From: Acinetobacter vivianii
GTDB taxonomy: Bacteria; Pseudomonadota; Gammaproteobacteria; Pseudomonadales; Moraxellaceae
Assembly (NCBI RefSeq): GCF_014635885.1
Contig: NZ_BMDR01000002.1
Location: 248,001 to 312,000, forward strand
Direction of reading: 5' to 3'
Length of the DNA stretch: 64,000 nucleotides
Of this stretch, positions 47,286-56,457 are shown in pieces. A program made the translations under genes and the position numbers. The notes under the pieces were generated by a model. It was not told where the DNA came from. It saw only the letters and a list, made by a program, of their open reading frames with translations, and made no database searches. The first letter of the stretch is position 1. Each line of letters starts with the position of its first letter.

Positions 47286-47981
47286 CTATAACGGTACTGA
47301 AACGCGCTTTGCTATTTGTTGATGACGTTTATAAGTGAATGTATAACATACTAAATTAATTGCAACGCAGACCCATGCTGTCCAAAGATTATGACTGAGG
47401 AAATGTGCACCGCGCATCATTTGTGCCCAGCCCATGGCGAAACCAATGAGCATTCCAGCAAAAAGATAGAACCATGCTCTCTGTTTTTGATCAAGACGAT
47501 AGACAAAGTAACCCGTTATTAGGGCAAAGCCCGTACTGGCATGTCCACCAGGGAAACAATGTCCAGCGGTTGCAGAAAAATCCCAAATGAAACCCGTTGC
47601 AGTTTCATGGGTCATATACCAAGGGCAGGCTTGGGAAGAATGCGCTTTCAGCAACCCTACAATGCAGGTGCATAGCATACTGACCCAAAACATATAACCA
47701 TATTGCCAGCGTTGAGGTTTCAGTTTTTCGACTTTAAACGATGCACACCATAAAAAGAAGAAAGCGACATACACAGCCGTTAGAAGTTGTTTGACGTAAG
47801 TATGATTAAGCTTTTCGAGAAACCAATCATTCTTATAAGGGAAGGTTCCATGTAGGCTGACCCAAGGCTGAATTAAGTGTAAGTCAATTGCTCCACCTAC
47901 CGGGAATACAAACAGTAAAATAAAAAAACTGATAAAAAGTAAAAAGCTCGTCAAGATGAAAAAAGGTGTTCTCAAGATCAT
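47286..47981 (-). CDS. PAP2-superfamily membrane phosphatase (COG3907-like)
   Basis: This 231-residue protein has about six hydrophobic segments. Motifs are LLKAHSSQACPW near residue 111, FPGGHASTGFALITGYF near 144 and QMMRGAHFLSHNLWTAW near 187. These match the COG3907 type of PAP2 enzymes, where the Arg of the first motif is replaced (Cys here). Asn stands in HNLW where I expect Asp in related proteins. Family members can act on lipid A or lipid pyrophosphates. It follows the kinase-like gene upstream by 82 bp in the same direction. The role is open. Confidence 0.8.
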   Translation of the reverse strand: MILRTPFFILTSFLLFISFFILLFVFPVGGAIDLHLIQPWVSLHGTFPYKNDWFLEKLNHTYVKQLLTAVYVAFFFLWCASFKVEKLKPQRWQYGYMFWVSMLCTCIVGLLKAHSSQACPWYMTHETATGFIWDFSATAGHCFPGGHASTGFALITGYFVYRLDQKQRAWFYLFAGMLIGFAMGWAQMMRGAHFLSHNLWTAWVCVAINLVCYTFTYKRHQQIAKRVSVPL

Positions 47982-48161
47982 GGAGCAGGCTGTTATGGTG
48001 GGAATATGATCTTGGTATTTAATTCCTAAAAGCTTAATTTGCTCTTAAAGATATATAAAAAAATGTTGGGATAAATGTGAGAGAGGAAAGCAGTTTAAAC
48101 CTTATATACAGGTTAATGTTTTGATCTTATTGTTCAAAGGAAATAGCGCTTTTATTTCAGC

Positions 48162-48188
48162 ATAAAGCAGCCTTAAAGGCTGCTTTAT
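48162..48188 (-). terminator. Terminator of the glutamate ABC operon
   Basis: ATAAAGCAGCCT and AGGCTGCTTTAT form a 12-base stem around TAA, directly downstream of gltL. Confidence 0.9.
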
Positions 48189-48207
48189 ATATCGTTTGAT
48201 CAATCTG

Positions 48208-48951
48208 TTAATGTAAAATTTTATTGAGAAACTGCTGCGCACGTTCCCCACGTGGTGTACCAAAGAATTCATCTTTGGAGCAGTCTTCAACAATTTTACC
48301 TTGATCCATAAAGATAATTCGGTTCGCCACCTGACGGGCAAAGCCCATTTCATGGGTCACACACATCATGGTCATGCCTTCTTTGGCCAATCCGACCATG
48401 ACATCCAGTACTTCATTGATCATTTCAGGATCAAGGGCAGAGGTGGGTTCATCAAACAGCATGGCAATCGGGTCCATACTCAACGCACGTGCAATCGCAA
48501 CCCGTTGCTGTTGCCCGCCTGAAAGCTGGGCCGGGTATTTATTGGCATGGGCACTCAGTCCAACACGATCCAGATAAGCCAGTCCTTTTTTATTGGCCTC
48601 CGCTTCTGAACGTCCTAATACCTTGATCTGGGCGATGGTCAGGTTCTCGGTAATGCTGAGATGAGGAAACAGTTCAAAATGCTGGAAAACCATACCCACA
48701 CGACTACGTAGTTTGGTCATATCAGTTTTAGGCTCATGAACAGGTACGCTATCGACAAAGATCTTACCTTGTTGAAATGGCTCTAATCCATTCACGGTTT
48801 TAATCAAGGTGGACTTTCCTGAACCAGACGGACCACAAACTACGACCACTTCACCTTGACTGATCTGGGTGGTGCAATCGGTCAGTACCTGAAACTGGTC
48901 GTACCACTTACTGACATTTTGGAGGTCTATCATTACTTTATTGTCGCTCAT
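48208..48951 (-). CDS. gltL: Glutamate/aspartate ABC transporter ATP-binding protein
   Basis: This 247-residue ABC ATPase has Walker A GPSGSGKSTL near residue 36, the Q-loop in MVFQHFELFPHLS, signature LSGGQQQR near 143, and Walker B AMLFDEPTSALD. It is last in gltI-gltJ-gltK-gltL and overlaps gltK by 4 bp (ATGA). It powers uptake of Glu/Asp bound by GltI. The subfamily is the polar amino acid group (GlnQ-like), so glutamine is an alternative substrate. Binding-protein features below favour Glu/Asp. Confidence 0.9.
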   Translation of the reverse strand: MSDNKVMIDLQNVSKWYDQFQVLTDCTTQISQGEVVVVCGPSGSGKSTLIKTVNGLEPFQQGKIFVDSVPVHEPKTDMTKLRSRVGMVFQHFELFPHLSITENLTIAQIKVLGRSEAEANKKGLAYLDRVGLSAHANKYPAQLSGGQQQRVAIARALSMDPIAMLFDEPTSALDPEMINEVLDVMVGLAKEGMTMMCVTHEMGFARQVANRIIFMDQGKIVEDCSKDEFFGTPRGERAQQFLNKILH

Positions 48952-49631
48952 ACACGTAACCTCCTTTGTAAACGTTTAACTGCGAATGTCGCAATGGCGC
49001 TGATGGTAAAGTACACAAGTCCTGCAAATAGAATATATTGAGTGAGCAAGGACATTAAATCTCCACGAACATAGTTTGTTCTGAAAAAGTCGAGCAGACC
49101 AATGGCATAGACCATTGTGGAATCCTGAAACAGGATGATGGTCTGCTGAAGTAATAGCGGCATCATTTTCCTAAACGCCTGCGGCAGAATAATCAGACGC
49201 ATCGACTGTCCATAACTCATGCCCAGTGCGGATGCGGCAGCAGCCTGACCCTTTGGAATAGACTGGATACCAGCACGCACAATTTCAGAAAAGTAAGCGG
49301 CTTCAAACAACATAAACGCGACGATACTGGAAACCAGTGCGGTATCAATGGTCAGATATTGGCCTGTTGATGCGGTATAAATAAATGGTACAGCAAAATA
49401 AAACCACATCAGAACCAGCAGCAGGGGAATGGAACGGAACAGGTTGACATAGGCCTGTGCAATCACATTCAGGACTCTGATCGAAGACAGACGCATCAAG
49501 GCGAGGAGGGTACCAATCGCAATCCCCCCGATTGTTGCCACAACCACGACCTTTAAGGTAATGCTGAAGCCATGCCACAGCGCAGGCCCTGACTGCTGTA
49601 AATCACTGAGAAAAGAAGTTAACCATTCCAT
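48948..49631 (-). CDS. gltK: Glutamate/aspartate ABC transporter permease
   Basis: This 227-residue permease has five helices and the polar amino acid EAA loop (EIVRAGIQSIPKGQAAAASALGMS near residues 118-141). AGGAGG lies before the ATG. It starts one base after gltJ ends and overlaps gltL, so it is in a tight operon. With GltJ it forms the membrane channel. Confidence 0.9.
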   Translation of the reverse strand: MEWLTSFLSDLQQSGPALWHGFSITLKVVVVATIGGIAIGTLLALMRLSSIRVLNVIAQAYVNLFRSIPLLLVLMWFYFAVPFIYTASTGQYLTIDTALVSSIVAFMLFEAAYFSEIVRAGIQSIPKGQAAAASALGMSYGQSMRLIILPQAFRKMMPLLLQQTIILFQDSTMVYAIGLLDFFRTNYVRGDLMSLLTQYILFAGLVYFTISAIATFAVKRLQRRLRV

Positions 49632-49632
49632 G

Positions 49633-50376
49633 CTATTTTCCTCCTGATATTAAACCAGGAATGCGCAGACGCTTTTCCAGCAGGTTCATGGCAAAGATGA
49701 GACAGATATTGATGACAATAAAAATCACGGTGACATAGGTGTAAATTTCGATCGTATTCTGGGTGTATTCACTGATGGTTTTCATCTGTGAAATGATTTC
49801 AGCAACGCCGACCAAAGAGGCAACCGACGTATTTTTCACACAGTTGGTTAGTTCTGAACTTAAGGGCGGTAAAATGGTACGAAAAGACTGTGGCAGAATG
49901 ACGTAACGGTACAGTTGCACCGTGGAAAATCCCATGGCATAACCCGCATTAATTTGCCCAGTCGGTAAAGCTTCAATACCTGTGCGTACCTGTTCACATA
50001 CACGCGCTGCGGTAAAGAGTCCGAGTCCAATACTGGCCGAAATCAGTGCAGTGGTATTGGCGCCAAGATCATTCATCCACCAGTTTTTGATTGGTGCAGG
50101 GAGAAAGTTGGGAACCACATAAAACCAGATAAATAACTGAACCAGTAACGGTACATTCCGGAACAAGGTCACATAAGCTGTGCCAATGGCTCTGGCTGTT
50201 TTATTTGGAAGCGTGCGCATAATCCCGAGGACACTGCCCAGCAGCATGGCAATAGTCCATGCAACAATAGCAATCACGATCAGCCATCCCAGGCCCGTTA
50301 TAATCCAGTTCAGGTAAGTGGTGTCTCCAATACCTGTCGATTGCCACAAAACTCCCCAGTTCCAGCTATAATTCAT
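49633..50376 (-). CDS. gltJ: Glutamate/aspartate ABC transporter permease
   Basis: The ATG with first base 50376 (MNYSWNWGVLWQSTG) follows AGGAG; the frame extends ten codons further upstream without support. The 247 residues hold five helices and the EAA loop VCEQVRTGIEALPTGQINAGYAMG near 137. It is the second gene of the operon, 76 bp after gltI. The N-terminal YSWNWGV...YL segment is typical of GltJ. Confidence 0.9.
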   Translation of the reverse strand: MNYSWNWGVLWQSTGIGDTTYLNWIITGLGWLIVIAIVAWTIAMLLGSVLGIMRTLPNKTARAIGTAYVTLFRNVPLLVQLFIWFYVVPNFLPAPIKNWWMNDLGANTTALISASIGLGLFTAARVCEQVRTGIEALPTGQINAGYAMGFSTVQLYRYVILPQSFRTILPPLSSELTNCVKNTSVASLVGVAEIISQMKTISEYTQNTIEIYTYVTVIFIVINICLIFAMNLLEKRLRIPGLISGGK

Positions 50377-50452
50377 AATAACTCCTGAGAAGAAACGGGA
50401 GAACATCCTCTGTTCCCCGGTTCTGCAATAATATGCTTGTTATAGAGGGGAA

Positions 50453-51397
50453 TTACTCATCCCGATCATGTGGATTGGCAATCAGAGCTTTGAGCTGATC
50501 AGACATCGCAAAGTCTAGGTTAATATTTTTTGGTGGAATCGGTTGCTGGAACCATTTCTTATACATGTTATTGATTTCACCAGAAGCATAAGTAGCTTTA
50601 ATGGCATCATCAACAACCTGTTTAAAGCCAGTGTCACCTTTACGGAGCATACAACCATAGATTTCATGGATTGGCGCTGTGCCCACAATTTCCCACTGAT
50701 TTGGGTCTTTGGCTTTAGATTTTTCACCTGCAAGCAAAATATCATCCATCATAAATGCAACAGCACGGCCATTTTGTAGCATCAGGAAGGACTCAGCGTG
50801 ATCTTTGGCAGAAATGATTTCGCCAATACCGAGTTCTTGCTGATGTTGACGGATATAGCGTTCAGAGGTGGTTCCCGCCGTTGTGACCAGCTTTTTGCCT
50901 TTTAAATCTGAAAAATCTTTAACTCCAGAATTTTTTGCGGTCAGCAGTCTTGAACCAACCTCAAAGAAACCTACCGAGAAATCAACCTGTTGCTGACGTT
51001 CTTTATTGTTGGTGGTCGAACCACATTCCAGATCGACCGTACCATTCGATACCAGTGGAATACGGTTCTGGCTGGTCACAAGGTTATAGCGGATTTTCAG
51101 GTCTGGCATGTTGAGCTTTTGCTTAACGGCCTCAACTACTTTTAGTTGCAGGTCATGCGCATAACCGACTGGCTGATTTGGATTGGAAGCAATGTAAGAA
51201 AAAGGAATCGAGGAATCACGATAACCAAGTACAATCGTACCAGAGCTTTTGATCTTGTTTAATGTGCCTGAAGATGAGGCATTACCATCAGCCGCTTTTT
51301 CACCAGCAGCAGGGGCCTTATTGTCACTACAGGCACTTAATCCCAACATCAGCGCGCTTGCACAAAGTAGGGAGGTCATGGTGCGTTTATGTTTCAT
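50453..51397 (-). CDS. gltI: Glutamate/aspartate ABC transporter substrate-binding lipoprotein
   Basis: The ATG with first base 51397 (MKHKRTM) follows AGGAG eight bases upstream. The 314 residues form a class-F binding protein. It has lipobox LSAC near residue 23, then KIKSSGTIVLGYRDSSIPFSY near 48-68. The binding loops include STTNNKERQQQVDFSVGFF near 126 and TTAGTTSER near 171. GltI family proteins capture Glu/Asp. Usually GltI is soluble in Gram-negative cells; here a lipobox is visible, as in some gamma-proteobacteria. It heads the operon. Confidence 0.9.
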   Translation of the reverse strand: MKHKRTMTSLLCASALMLGLSACSDNKAPAAGEKAADGNASSSGTLNKIKSSGTIVLGYRDSSIPFSYIASNPNQPVGYAHDLQLKVVEAVKQKLNMPDLKIRYNLVTSQNRIPLVSNGTVDLECGSTTNNKERQQQVDFSVGFFEVGSRLLTAKNSGVKDFSDLKGKKLVTTAGTTSERYIRQHQQELGIGEIISAKDHAESFLMLQNGRAVAFMMDDILLAGEKSKAKDPNQWEIVGTAPIHEIYGCMLRKGDTGFKQVVDDAIKATYASGEINNMYKKWFQQPIPPKNINLDFAMSDQLKALIANPHDRDE

Positions 51398-51844
51398 ATA
51401 CAAAACTCCTTTTGTATCGTTATGATCGCATTCGTAATTGTTGCGGTTTAACCGTTCATTGTTATGAAAAATAATGTTTTCTTTCTAAACATAAAAAATA
51501 CATTATTTTTCATCTTAATAAAAGTTAATACGTTTGCTCAAGCGATATTCTTTACCGTTTTGTTAATGGTAACTGTTGATGAATTAAGCAATTTTTTAAA
51601 GGAAAAATCCGATTAAAAGTTGCAAGAAACATAAAGCATAATGTATGCCATGACTTTGACCCTTATTTTTCAGGTTGAGTGAACAGAAGCAGTGATTTGA
51701 ATGAATATCTTAAGCAAGCTGGATCATTGTTAAAGTTGCGGCATGGCAAGACAAGAACGGAATAAGATCAAGCAAACTGAAATGAGATTGCTGAGTGCTC
51801 ATAAAAAAAGCGGCTTGATCAGCCGCTTTGAAATAGATTAAAAA
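51398..51844. other. Intergenic region gltI / amtB
   Basis: This 447 bp region holds the gltI promoter on its left part, including a perfect CGGTTTAACCG palindrome near 51445. It also holds the amtB terminator at 51808-51830. No gene is visible between, and the centre is A+T-rich. Confidence 0.5.
51808..51830 (-). terminator. Terminator of amtB
   Basis: AAAGCGGCT (51808-51816) pairs with AGCCGCTTT (51822-51830) around TGATC, with an A-run on its left giving a T-run in the amtB transcript. Confidence 0.9.
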
Positions 51845-53086
51845 TTAAAACATGGATTCTTCTGAGTTCGCTGAAATTTTATGAATTGAAAGATCTGCAC
51901 CACGATATTCATCTTCCTGAGAAAGACGCAGCCCAAGTGTCGCTTTTAACAGGCCATAGACAAGGAAACCGCCAGTGAGTGCAACGATAATCCCCAAGCT
52001 GGTACCAATAATTTGTGAAATAATGGAAACGCCACCGAGACCGCCCAGCGCTTGTTGCCCAAAGATTCCCGCGGCAATGCCACCAAAGGCACCGCATACG
52101 CCGTGTAAAGGCCAGACACCCAGTACATCGTCTACTTTTAGTTTGTTTTGGGTATAGGTAAAAAGGTAAACAAATAGTGCACCAGCGGTTCCGCCAATCA
52201 ATAACGCACCAATAGGGTGCACAATGTCGGAGCCTGCACAAATTGCGACGAGGCCCGCTAATGGACCATTATGCAAGAAGCCTGGGTCATTTTTACCCAT
52301 AAAGTTTGCTGCAAGCGTTCCACCTACCATTGCCATGAGTGAGTTAATCGCAACCAGACCTGAAATCGCCTCAACCCGTTGAGCGCTCATCACGTTAAAG
52401 CCAAACCAGCCCACAATCAAAATCCATGAACCTAAAGCAAGGAATGGAATTGATGAAGGCGGGTGTGCGCTGACACGACCATCATTTTTATAGCGACCAT
52501 GACGTGCACCCAGCAAAATCACGGCAGCCAAGGCAATCCAGCCACCCATGGCATGTACCACAACGGAACCTGCAAAATCATGGAAACTTGCACCAAATGA
52601 GTTCTCGAGCCACTTTTGCAAACCATAATTGCCATTCCAGATCATTCCTTCAAAGAAAGGATAGATCAGTGCCACCAAAAGCAAGGTTGCGATGGCTTGC
52701 GAGCGCATCTTGGCACGTTCTGCAATCCCGCCTGAGATAATCGCAGGAATCGCAGCAGCAAAGGTCAGCAAGAAGAAACAGCGCATCAGGTTATAGCCAT
52801 GATCCGAGGCTAACGTGCTGCCTGCATGGAAGAAGTTTTGACCATAGGCAATCCAGTAGCCGACAAAGAAATAGGCAATTGCTGAAATAGCGAAATCGGT
52901 TAGGATTTTACTTAAGGCATTGACCTGGTTTTTATGGCGTACTGTGCCGAGTTCCAGAAACGCAAAGCCAGCATGCATTGCCAATACCAGTACTGCACCG
53001 AGCAGTAAGAAAAATAGATCTACGTTTTGCATAGTGGTGCTCAAAAAAAGTGCTAAATTCGATTCTGGCGCATATATTTGATTCAT
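51845..53086 (-). CDS. amtB: Ammonium transporter
   Basis: The start is set at the ATG with first base 53086 (MNQIYAPES), giving 413 residues; four upstream codons (TTG start) are less likely. It is an AmtB-type channel with 11 helices. The twin pore His residues lie in VVHAMGGWIALAAVILLG near 175 and WPLHGVCGAFGGIAAG near 327. There is no glnK beside it, unlike the usual glnK-amtB pair. A sigma-54-like promoter lies upstream, fitting nitrogen control. The length is close to E. coli AmtB. Confidence 0.92.
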   Translation of the reverse strand: MNQIYAPESNLALFLSTTMQNVDLFFLLLGAVLVLAMHAGFAFLELGTVRHKNQVNALSKILTDFAISAIAYFFVGYWIAYGQNFFHAGSTLASDHGYNLMRCFFLLTFAAAIPAIISGGIAERAKMRSQAIATLLLVALIYPFFEGMIWNGNYGLQKWLENSFGASFHDFAGSVVVHAMGGWIALAAVILLGARHGRYKNDGRVSAHPPSSIPFLALGSWILIVGWFGFNVMSAQRVEAISGLVAINSLMAMVGGTLAANFMGKNDPGFLHNGPLAGLVAICAGSDIVHPIGALLIGGTAGALFVYLFTYTQNKLKVDDVLGVWPLHGVCGAFGGIAAGIFGQQALGGLGGVSIISQIIGTSLGIIVALTGGFLVYGLLKATLGLRLSQEDEYRGADLSIHKISANSEESMF

Positions 53087-53388
53087 TTTTTGCACCAAAA
53101 AGGATTTAGTAAATCTAAAAATTCAGGCTGTAGTGAAACAACCCAATTTGATGAAATAGATAATGCAAAAAGTGCACCAATTTAGAAATTAATTTGTAAT
53201 TTTGGTGAATAGTGGTGCAATTTGCTTAAAAATAGCACAGTTTTTTGGCGTGGATTGAAACCACCATCAGAATTTAGCTTAGCTTAGCTTTGTTTTAGAA
53301 CAACGCGCGTTAGAAGGCTCATTAAGACATCCGCAGATTTCATTCTGATCAAGGTGAATGAAACCTGAGGAAGAAAAAGATAGTGTGT
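53087..53388. other. Promoter region of amtB and tail of atoE
   Basis: This 302 bp stretch carries the sigma-54-like site and NtrC-like half-sites described separately. Near 53275-53290 there is a short AGCTT tandem repeat. No gene is visible. Confidence 0.5.
53164..53180 (-). promoter_or_regulatory. Sigma-54 (-24/-12) promoter candidate for amtB
   Basis: Read on the minus strand, TTGGTGCACTTTTTGCA has the invariant GG and GC dinucleotides 10 bases apart, as sigma-54 requires. It lies about 80 bp before the amtB ATG. TGCACC/GGTGCA half-sites that resemble NtrC sites occur at 53092, 53173 and 53214. Confidence 0.6.
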
Positions 53389-54798
53389 TTACATTACAGG
53401 TGGGGTGTAAGTTAAGGTTCTACCTAAAATCCATAATAAGAACAGAACCAGAGGTAGATGAACAATCAGTTGTGTGACGGTAAAACCAATCACATCTTTG
53501 GCCTTGAGTTTTAAAATCCCTAGCATTGGCAACATAAAGAATGGATTGATCAGGTTGGGCAAAGCTTCCGCAGCATTATAGATCTGTACCGACCAACCTA
53601 AATGTACTTGTAGATCATTGGCCGCCTGCATCACATAAGGCGCTTCAATAATCCATTTACCACCGCCTGATGGGACAAAGAAACCCAGTACCGCAGAATA
53701 AATGCCCATCACAATGGCAAAAGTTTCTTTCGAGGCAATCGAGACAAAGAACTCTGCAATGTAGTGCGATAACGATAGGTCTTCGCCGTTCAAGGCTTGC
53801 GTCATAATAAAAGCGATACTGCCGTAGAGTGGGAACTGAATCAGAATCCCTGACACAGCCGGGACAGCCTGACTGACAGCGTTCAGGAAGTTACGCGGTG
53901 TGCGGTGTAAGGCAAGTCCCAGCATTAAAAATACAAAGTTATAGGTATTGAGGCTGGAAATGGCAATGATCGGATTGGTCTTGGAAAACTCGATAAACAT
54001 CCAGATCAAGCCTAATGCCACTACAATAATAGTTAATAAGGGTGAGTTCTCTAGCCAGTCGCCTGGTCGAGTCGATTTAACTTCAGTTTTTTCCTCTTCA
54101 TCAAAACTCAGCTCAAAATCCTGCATGGTCTTCACATTGTCACCTTTTGGTGCAGACCAATAGGCAATCGCAATGGAGACAAGCACCAAGATCAAGGTCA
54201 TCACCAAAGACTGCCACAGGAAAATGGTTTCAGTAAATGGAATCACACCTGTCAGGTTATAGATTGATTCTGGCAGACTAGCTTTATTGGCCTGTAATTG
54301 AGCGGCAGATGAACTGATTCCCAATGCCCACGTTGCACCCATGCCAATAATCGCAGCAGCAGCGGCAGCGCGATAATCCATATTGAGTTCTTTACGCTTT
54401 GCTAGCGCGATCACCAGTAAAGCGGTCAAAATGGTACTGACCGCCCAATTGACCAATGAAATGAGCAGACTTGTGGTGGCAACCAACACAATGGCACTAC
54501 GTCCCGAATGGGGAATACGTGCCATCATCTGAATCAGTTTTTTCACAGGTGCAGAAACAGAAACCACATAACCGACAATGATCAACATGGTCATTTGCAA
54601 GGTAAAAGGGATTAGACTCCAGAAGCCATTCCCAAATGAACTGGCAACATCCTGTACGGGGGCACCGATACAGATCGCAGCGAATGAAACAATAATGACG
54701 CCAAGTAAGGCAAAAATATAAGAGTCAGGAAACCATTTCTCTGACCAGTTACTGATACGTAACGCGAAACGTTCCAATAGGGCAGGTTGTTTACTCAT
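53389..54798 (-). CDS. atoE: Short-chain fatty acid transporter (AtoE type)
   Basis: The ATG with first base 54798 (MSKQPALLERF) gives 469 residues; the frame extends 13 more codons. It is an AtoE-like carrier with about 12 helices, opening with NWSEKWFPDSYIFALLG, and with FVPSGGGKWIIEAPYVM near residue 382. AtoE imports short-chain acids such as acetoacetate or butyrate. It follows the CoA-transferase pair in the same direction, completing an ato-like operon order. A hairpin at 54876-54901 lies between them. Confidence 0.88.
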   Translation of the reverse strand: MSKQPALLERFALRISNWSEKWFPDSYIFALLGVIIVSFAAICIGAPVQDVASSFGNGFWSLIPFTLQMTMLIIVGYVVSVSAPVKKLIQMMARIPHSGRSAIVLVATTSLLISLVNWAVSTILTALLVIALAKRKELNMDYRAAAAAAIIGMGATWALGISSSAAQLQANKASLPESIYNLTGVIPFTETIFLWQSLVMTLILVLVSIAIAYWSAPKGDNVKTMQDFELSFDEEEKTEVKSTRPGDWLENSPLLTIIVVALGLIWMFIEFSKTNPIIAISSLNTYNFVFLMLGLALHRTPRNFLNAVSQAVPAVSGILIQFPLYGSIAFIMTQALNGEDLSLSHYIAEFFVSIASKETFAIVMGIYSAVLGFFVPSGGGKWIIEAPYVMQAANDLQVHLGWSVQIYNAAEALPNLINPFFMLPMLGILKLKAKDVIGFTVTQLIVHLPLVLFLLWILGRTLTYTPPVM

Positions 54799-54875
54799 CT
54801 TAAGCATCCATCTTTGATGTTGTGTTATGAAATCCATTTGTCCTAAATGAATTTTTGCTGCCTAAAAACGGCTAA

Positions 54876-54901
54876 AAGTGATGCTCGGAAAAGCATCACT
54901 T
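54876..54901 (-). terminator. Hairpin between CoA-transferase and carrier genes
   Basis: AAGTGATGCT pairs with AGCATCACTT around CGGAAA. The T-run that follows on the minus strand is short, so it may attenuate rather than stop transcription into atoE. Confidence 0.6.
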
Positions 54902-54929
54902 CTATTAAAAATAAAAAGAGAGTGTGTGA

Positions 54930-55571
54930 TTAGACTTTGGCTTCAATCAACAGCTCGACGCCCGTTGCATCCTGAATTTGCTGTTCAGTCACATCAGGTG
55001 CCAGTTCTACCAGTTTGATGCCTTCTGCAACAACATCCAGAACACCCAAGTCGGTAATAATACGATGCACCACTTTTTGGCCTGTTAATGGCAAGCTGCA
55101 TTGTTTAACGATTTTGGCAGTCCCATCTTTGGCATTGTGTTCCATCAAGACCACCACGCGCTGTACGCCTGCGACCAGATCCATGGCACCGCCCATACCT
55201 TTGACTTTCTTGCCCGGAATCATCCAGTTGGCCAAGTCGCCCTGTTCAGAGACTTCCATTGCACCCAGAATCGCGATATTGACATGTCCACCACGAATCA
55301 TGGCGAAGGATTCACTGCTTGAGAAAAATGCAGCGCCTGCACGAGCTGTAACGGTTTGTTTACCTGCATTAATTAAATCAGGATCAAGTTGCTGTTCTGT
55401 TGGAAATTCACCAATCCCAAGCAAACCGTTTTCTGATTGCAACCAGACATCGATATCCTCTGGAATGTAATTGGCAACCAGTGTGGGAAGGCCAATGCCG
55501 AGATTGACGTAGAAACCATCTTGTAATTCTTGTGCGGCACGTTGTGCCATTTGTTCACGTGTCCATGCCAT
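54930..55571 (-). CDS. 3-oxoacid CoA-transferase subunit B
   Basis: This 213-residue beta subunit carries the catalytic Glu in SENGLLGIGEF near residue 47 and GGAMDLVAGVQRVVVLMEH near 127. It is of the ScoB/AtoA/PcaJ family. With subunit A it moves CoA from succinyl- or acyl-CoA to acetoacetate. Two bases separate it from subunit A. The atoE carrier and a hydroxybutyrate dehydrogenase close by favour acetoacetate over the 3-oxoadipate of PcaJ. Confidence 0.9.
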   Translation of the reverse strand: MAWTREQMAQRAAQELQDGFYVNLGIGLPTLVANYIPEDIDVWLQSENGLLGIGEFPTEQQLDPDLINAGKQTVTARAGAAFFSSSESFAMIRGGHVNIAILGAMEVSEQGDLANWMIPGKKVKGMGGAMDLVAGVQRVVVLMEHNAKDGTAKIVKQCSLPLTGQKVVHRIITDLGVLDVVAEGIKLVELAPDVTEQQIQDATGVELLIEAKV

Positions 55572-55573
55572 GA

Positions 55574-56278
55574 TTATGCGTCCTGTGCTTTAAGCGTTTT
55601 TTGTTCGATCCGTTTTTCTGGTGTGGCATTCAGCACCACACGATTAACATAGATCCCTGCTAAATGGATTTCATCTGGATCAAGTTCGCCGATTTCAACA
55701 ATCTGTTCCACTTCGGCAATGGTGATCTTTCCTGCCATCGCACATTCAGGATTGAAGTTTTGTGCGGTTTTACGGAACACCAGATTGCCCGCTTTATCTG
55801 CCTTATAGGCTTTGACCAGTGCTACATCTGCGGTCAGTGATGGTTCAAGGATGTAAGTACGACCATTAAATTCGCGTTGTTCCTTACCTTCAGCCACTAA
55901 AGTGCCTGCACCTGTTGCGGTATAAAAGGCAGGAATACCTGCACCACCAGCACGTAATTTTTCGGCCAATGTCCCTTGTGGGGTGAGTTCAACTTCCAGT
56001 TCGCCGTTTAGATATTGGCGTTCGAATTCTTTATTTTCACCCACATAAGAAGAAATCATTTTTTTAATTTGTCGGGTCTTGAGCAATACACCTAAGCCAA
56101 AATCATCAATGCCTGCATTATTGGAAATACAGGTGAGACCTGTCACACCACTTTCTTTCAGGGCCTGAATCAAAGCCTCAGGAATACCGCATAAACCAAA
56201 ACCGCCAACTGCAAAGGTCTGTTGATCTTTCACGACATCTTGTAATGCCAGTGCAGCCGTTGAATAGACTTTATTCAT
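55574..56278 (-). CDS. 3-oxoacid CoA-transferase subunit A
   Basis: The ATG with first base 56278 (MNKVYSTA) follows AGGTG, giving 234 residues; 14 more codons are open upstream. The alpha subunit shows [19 protein letters not shown] near residue 22, [20 protein letters not shown], and [21 protein letters not shown] near 113. It pairs with subunit B to form succinyl-CoA:acetoacetate transferase or acetate-type AtoDA. It heads the minus-strand part of the ketone-body locus, 179 bp downstream of the LysR gene. Confidence 0.9.
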   Translation of the reverse strand: MNKVYSTAALALQDVVKDQQTFAVGGFGLCGIPEALIQALKESGVTGLTCISNNAGIDDFGLGVLLKTRQIKKMISSYVGENKEFERQYLNGELEVELTPQGTLAEKLRAGGAGIPAFYTATGAGTLVAEGKEQREFNGRTYILEPSLTADVALVKAYKADKAGNLVFRKTAQNFNPECAMAGKITIAEVEQIVEIGELDPDEIHLAGIYVNRVVLNATPEKRIEQKTLKAQDA

Positions 56279-56457
56279 TTTTTCACCTGTAAATTCCCTG
56301 GTTTTTATTAGTTTTAGCATTCGGGACTTATTTACAGAAGTTTAAATTTTTAAAGGATTAATGAGGGAAACTCATTAATAAAACGAAATCGATCGATCTT
56401 GTTCAAAATCAAATGAGATACCGAGATTAAACTGTCTTCGCCAAGTTACAGAGAGGC

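Noticed and set aside
48102..48353. 83-codon frame on the minus strand overlapping gltL
   Set aside because: It lies out of frame within gltL and runs through that gene's terminator.
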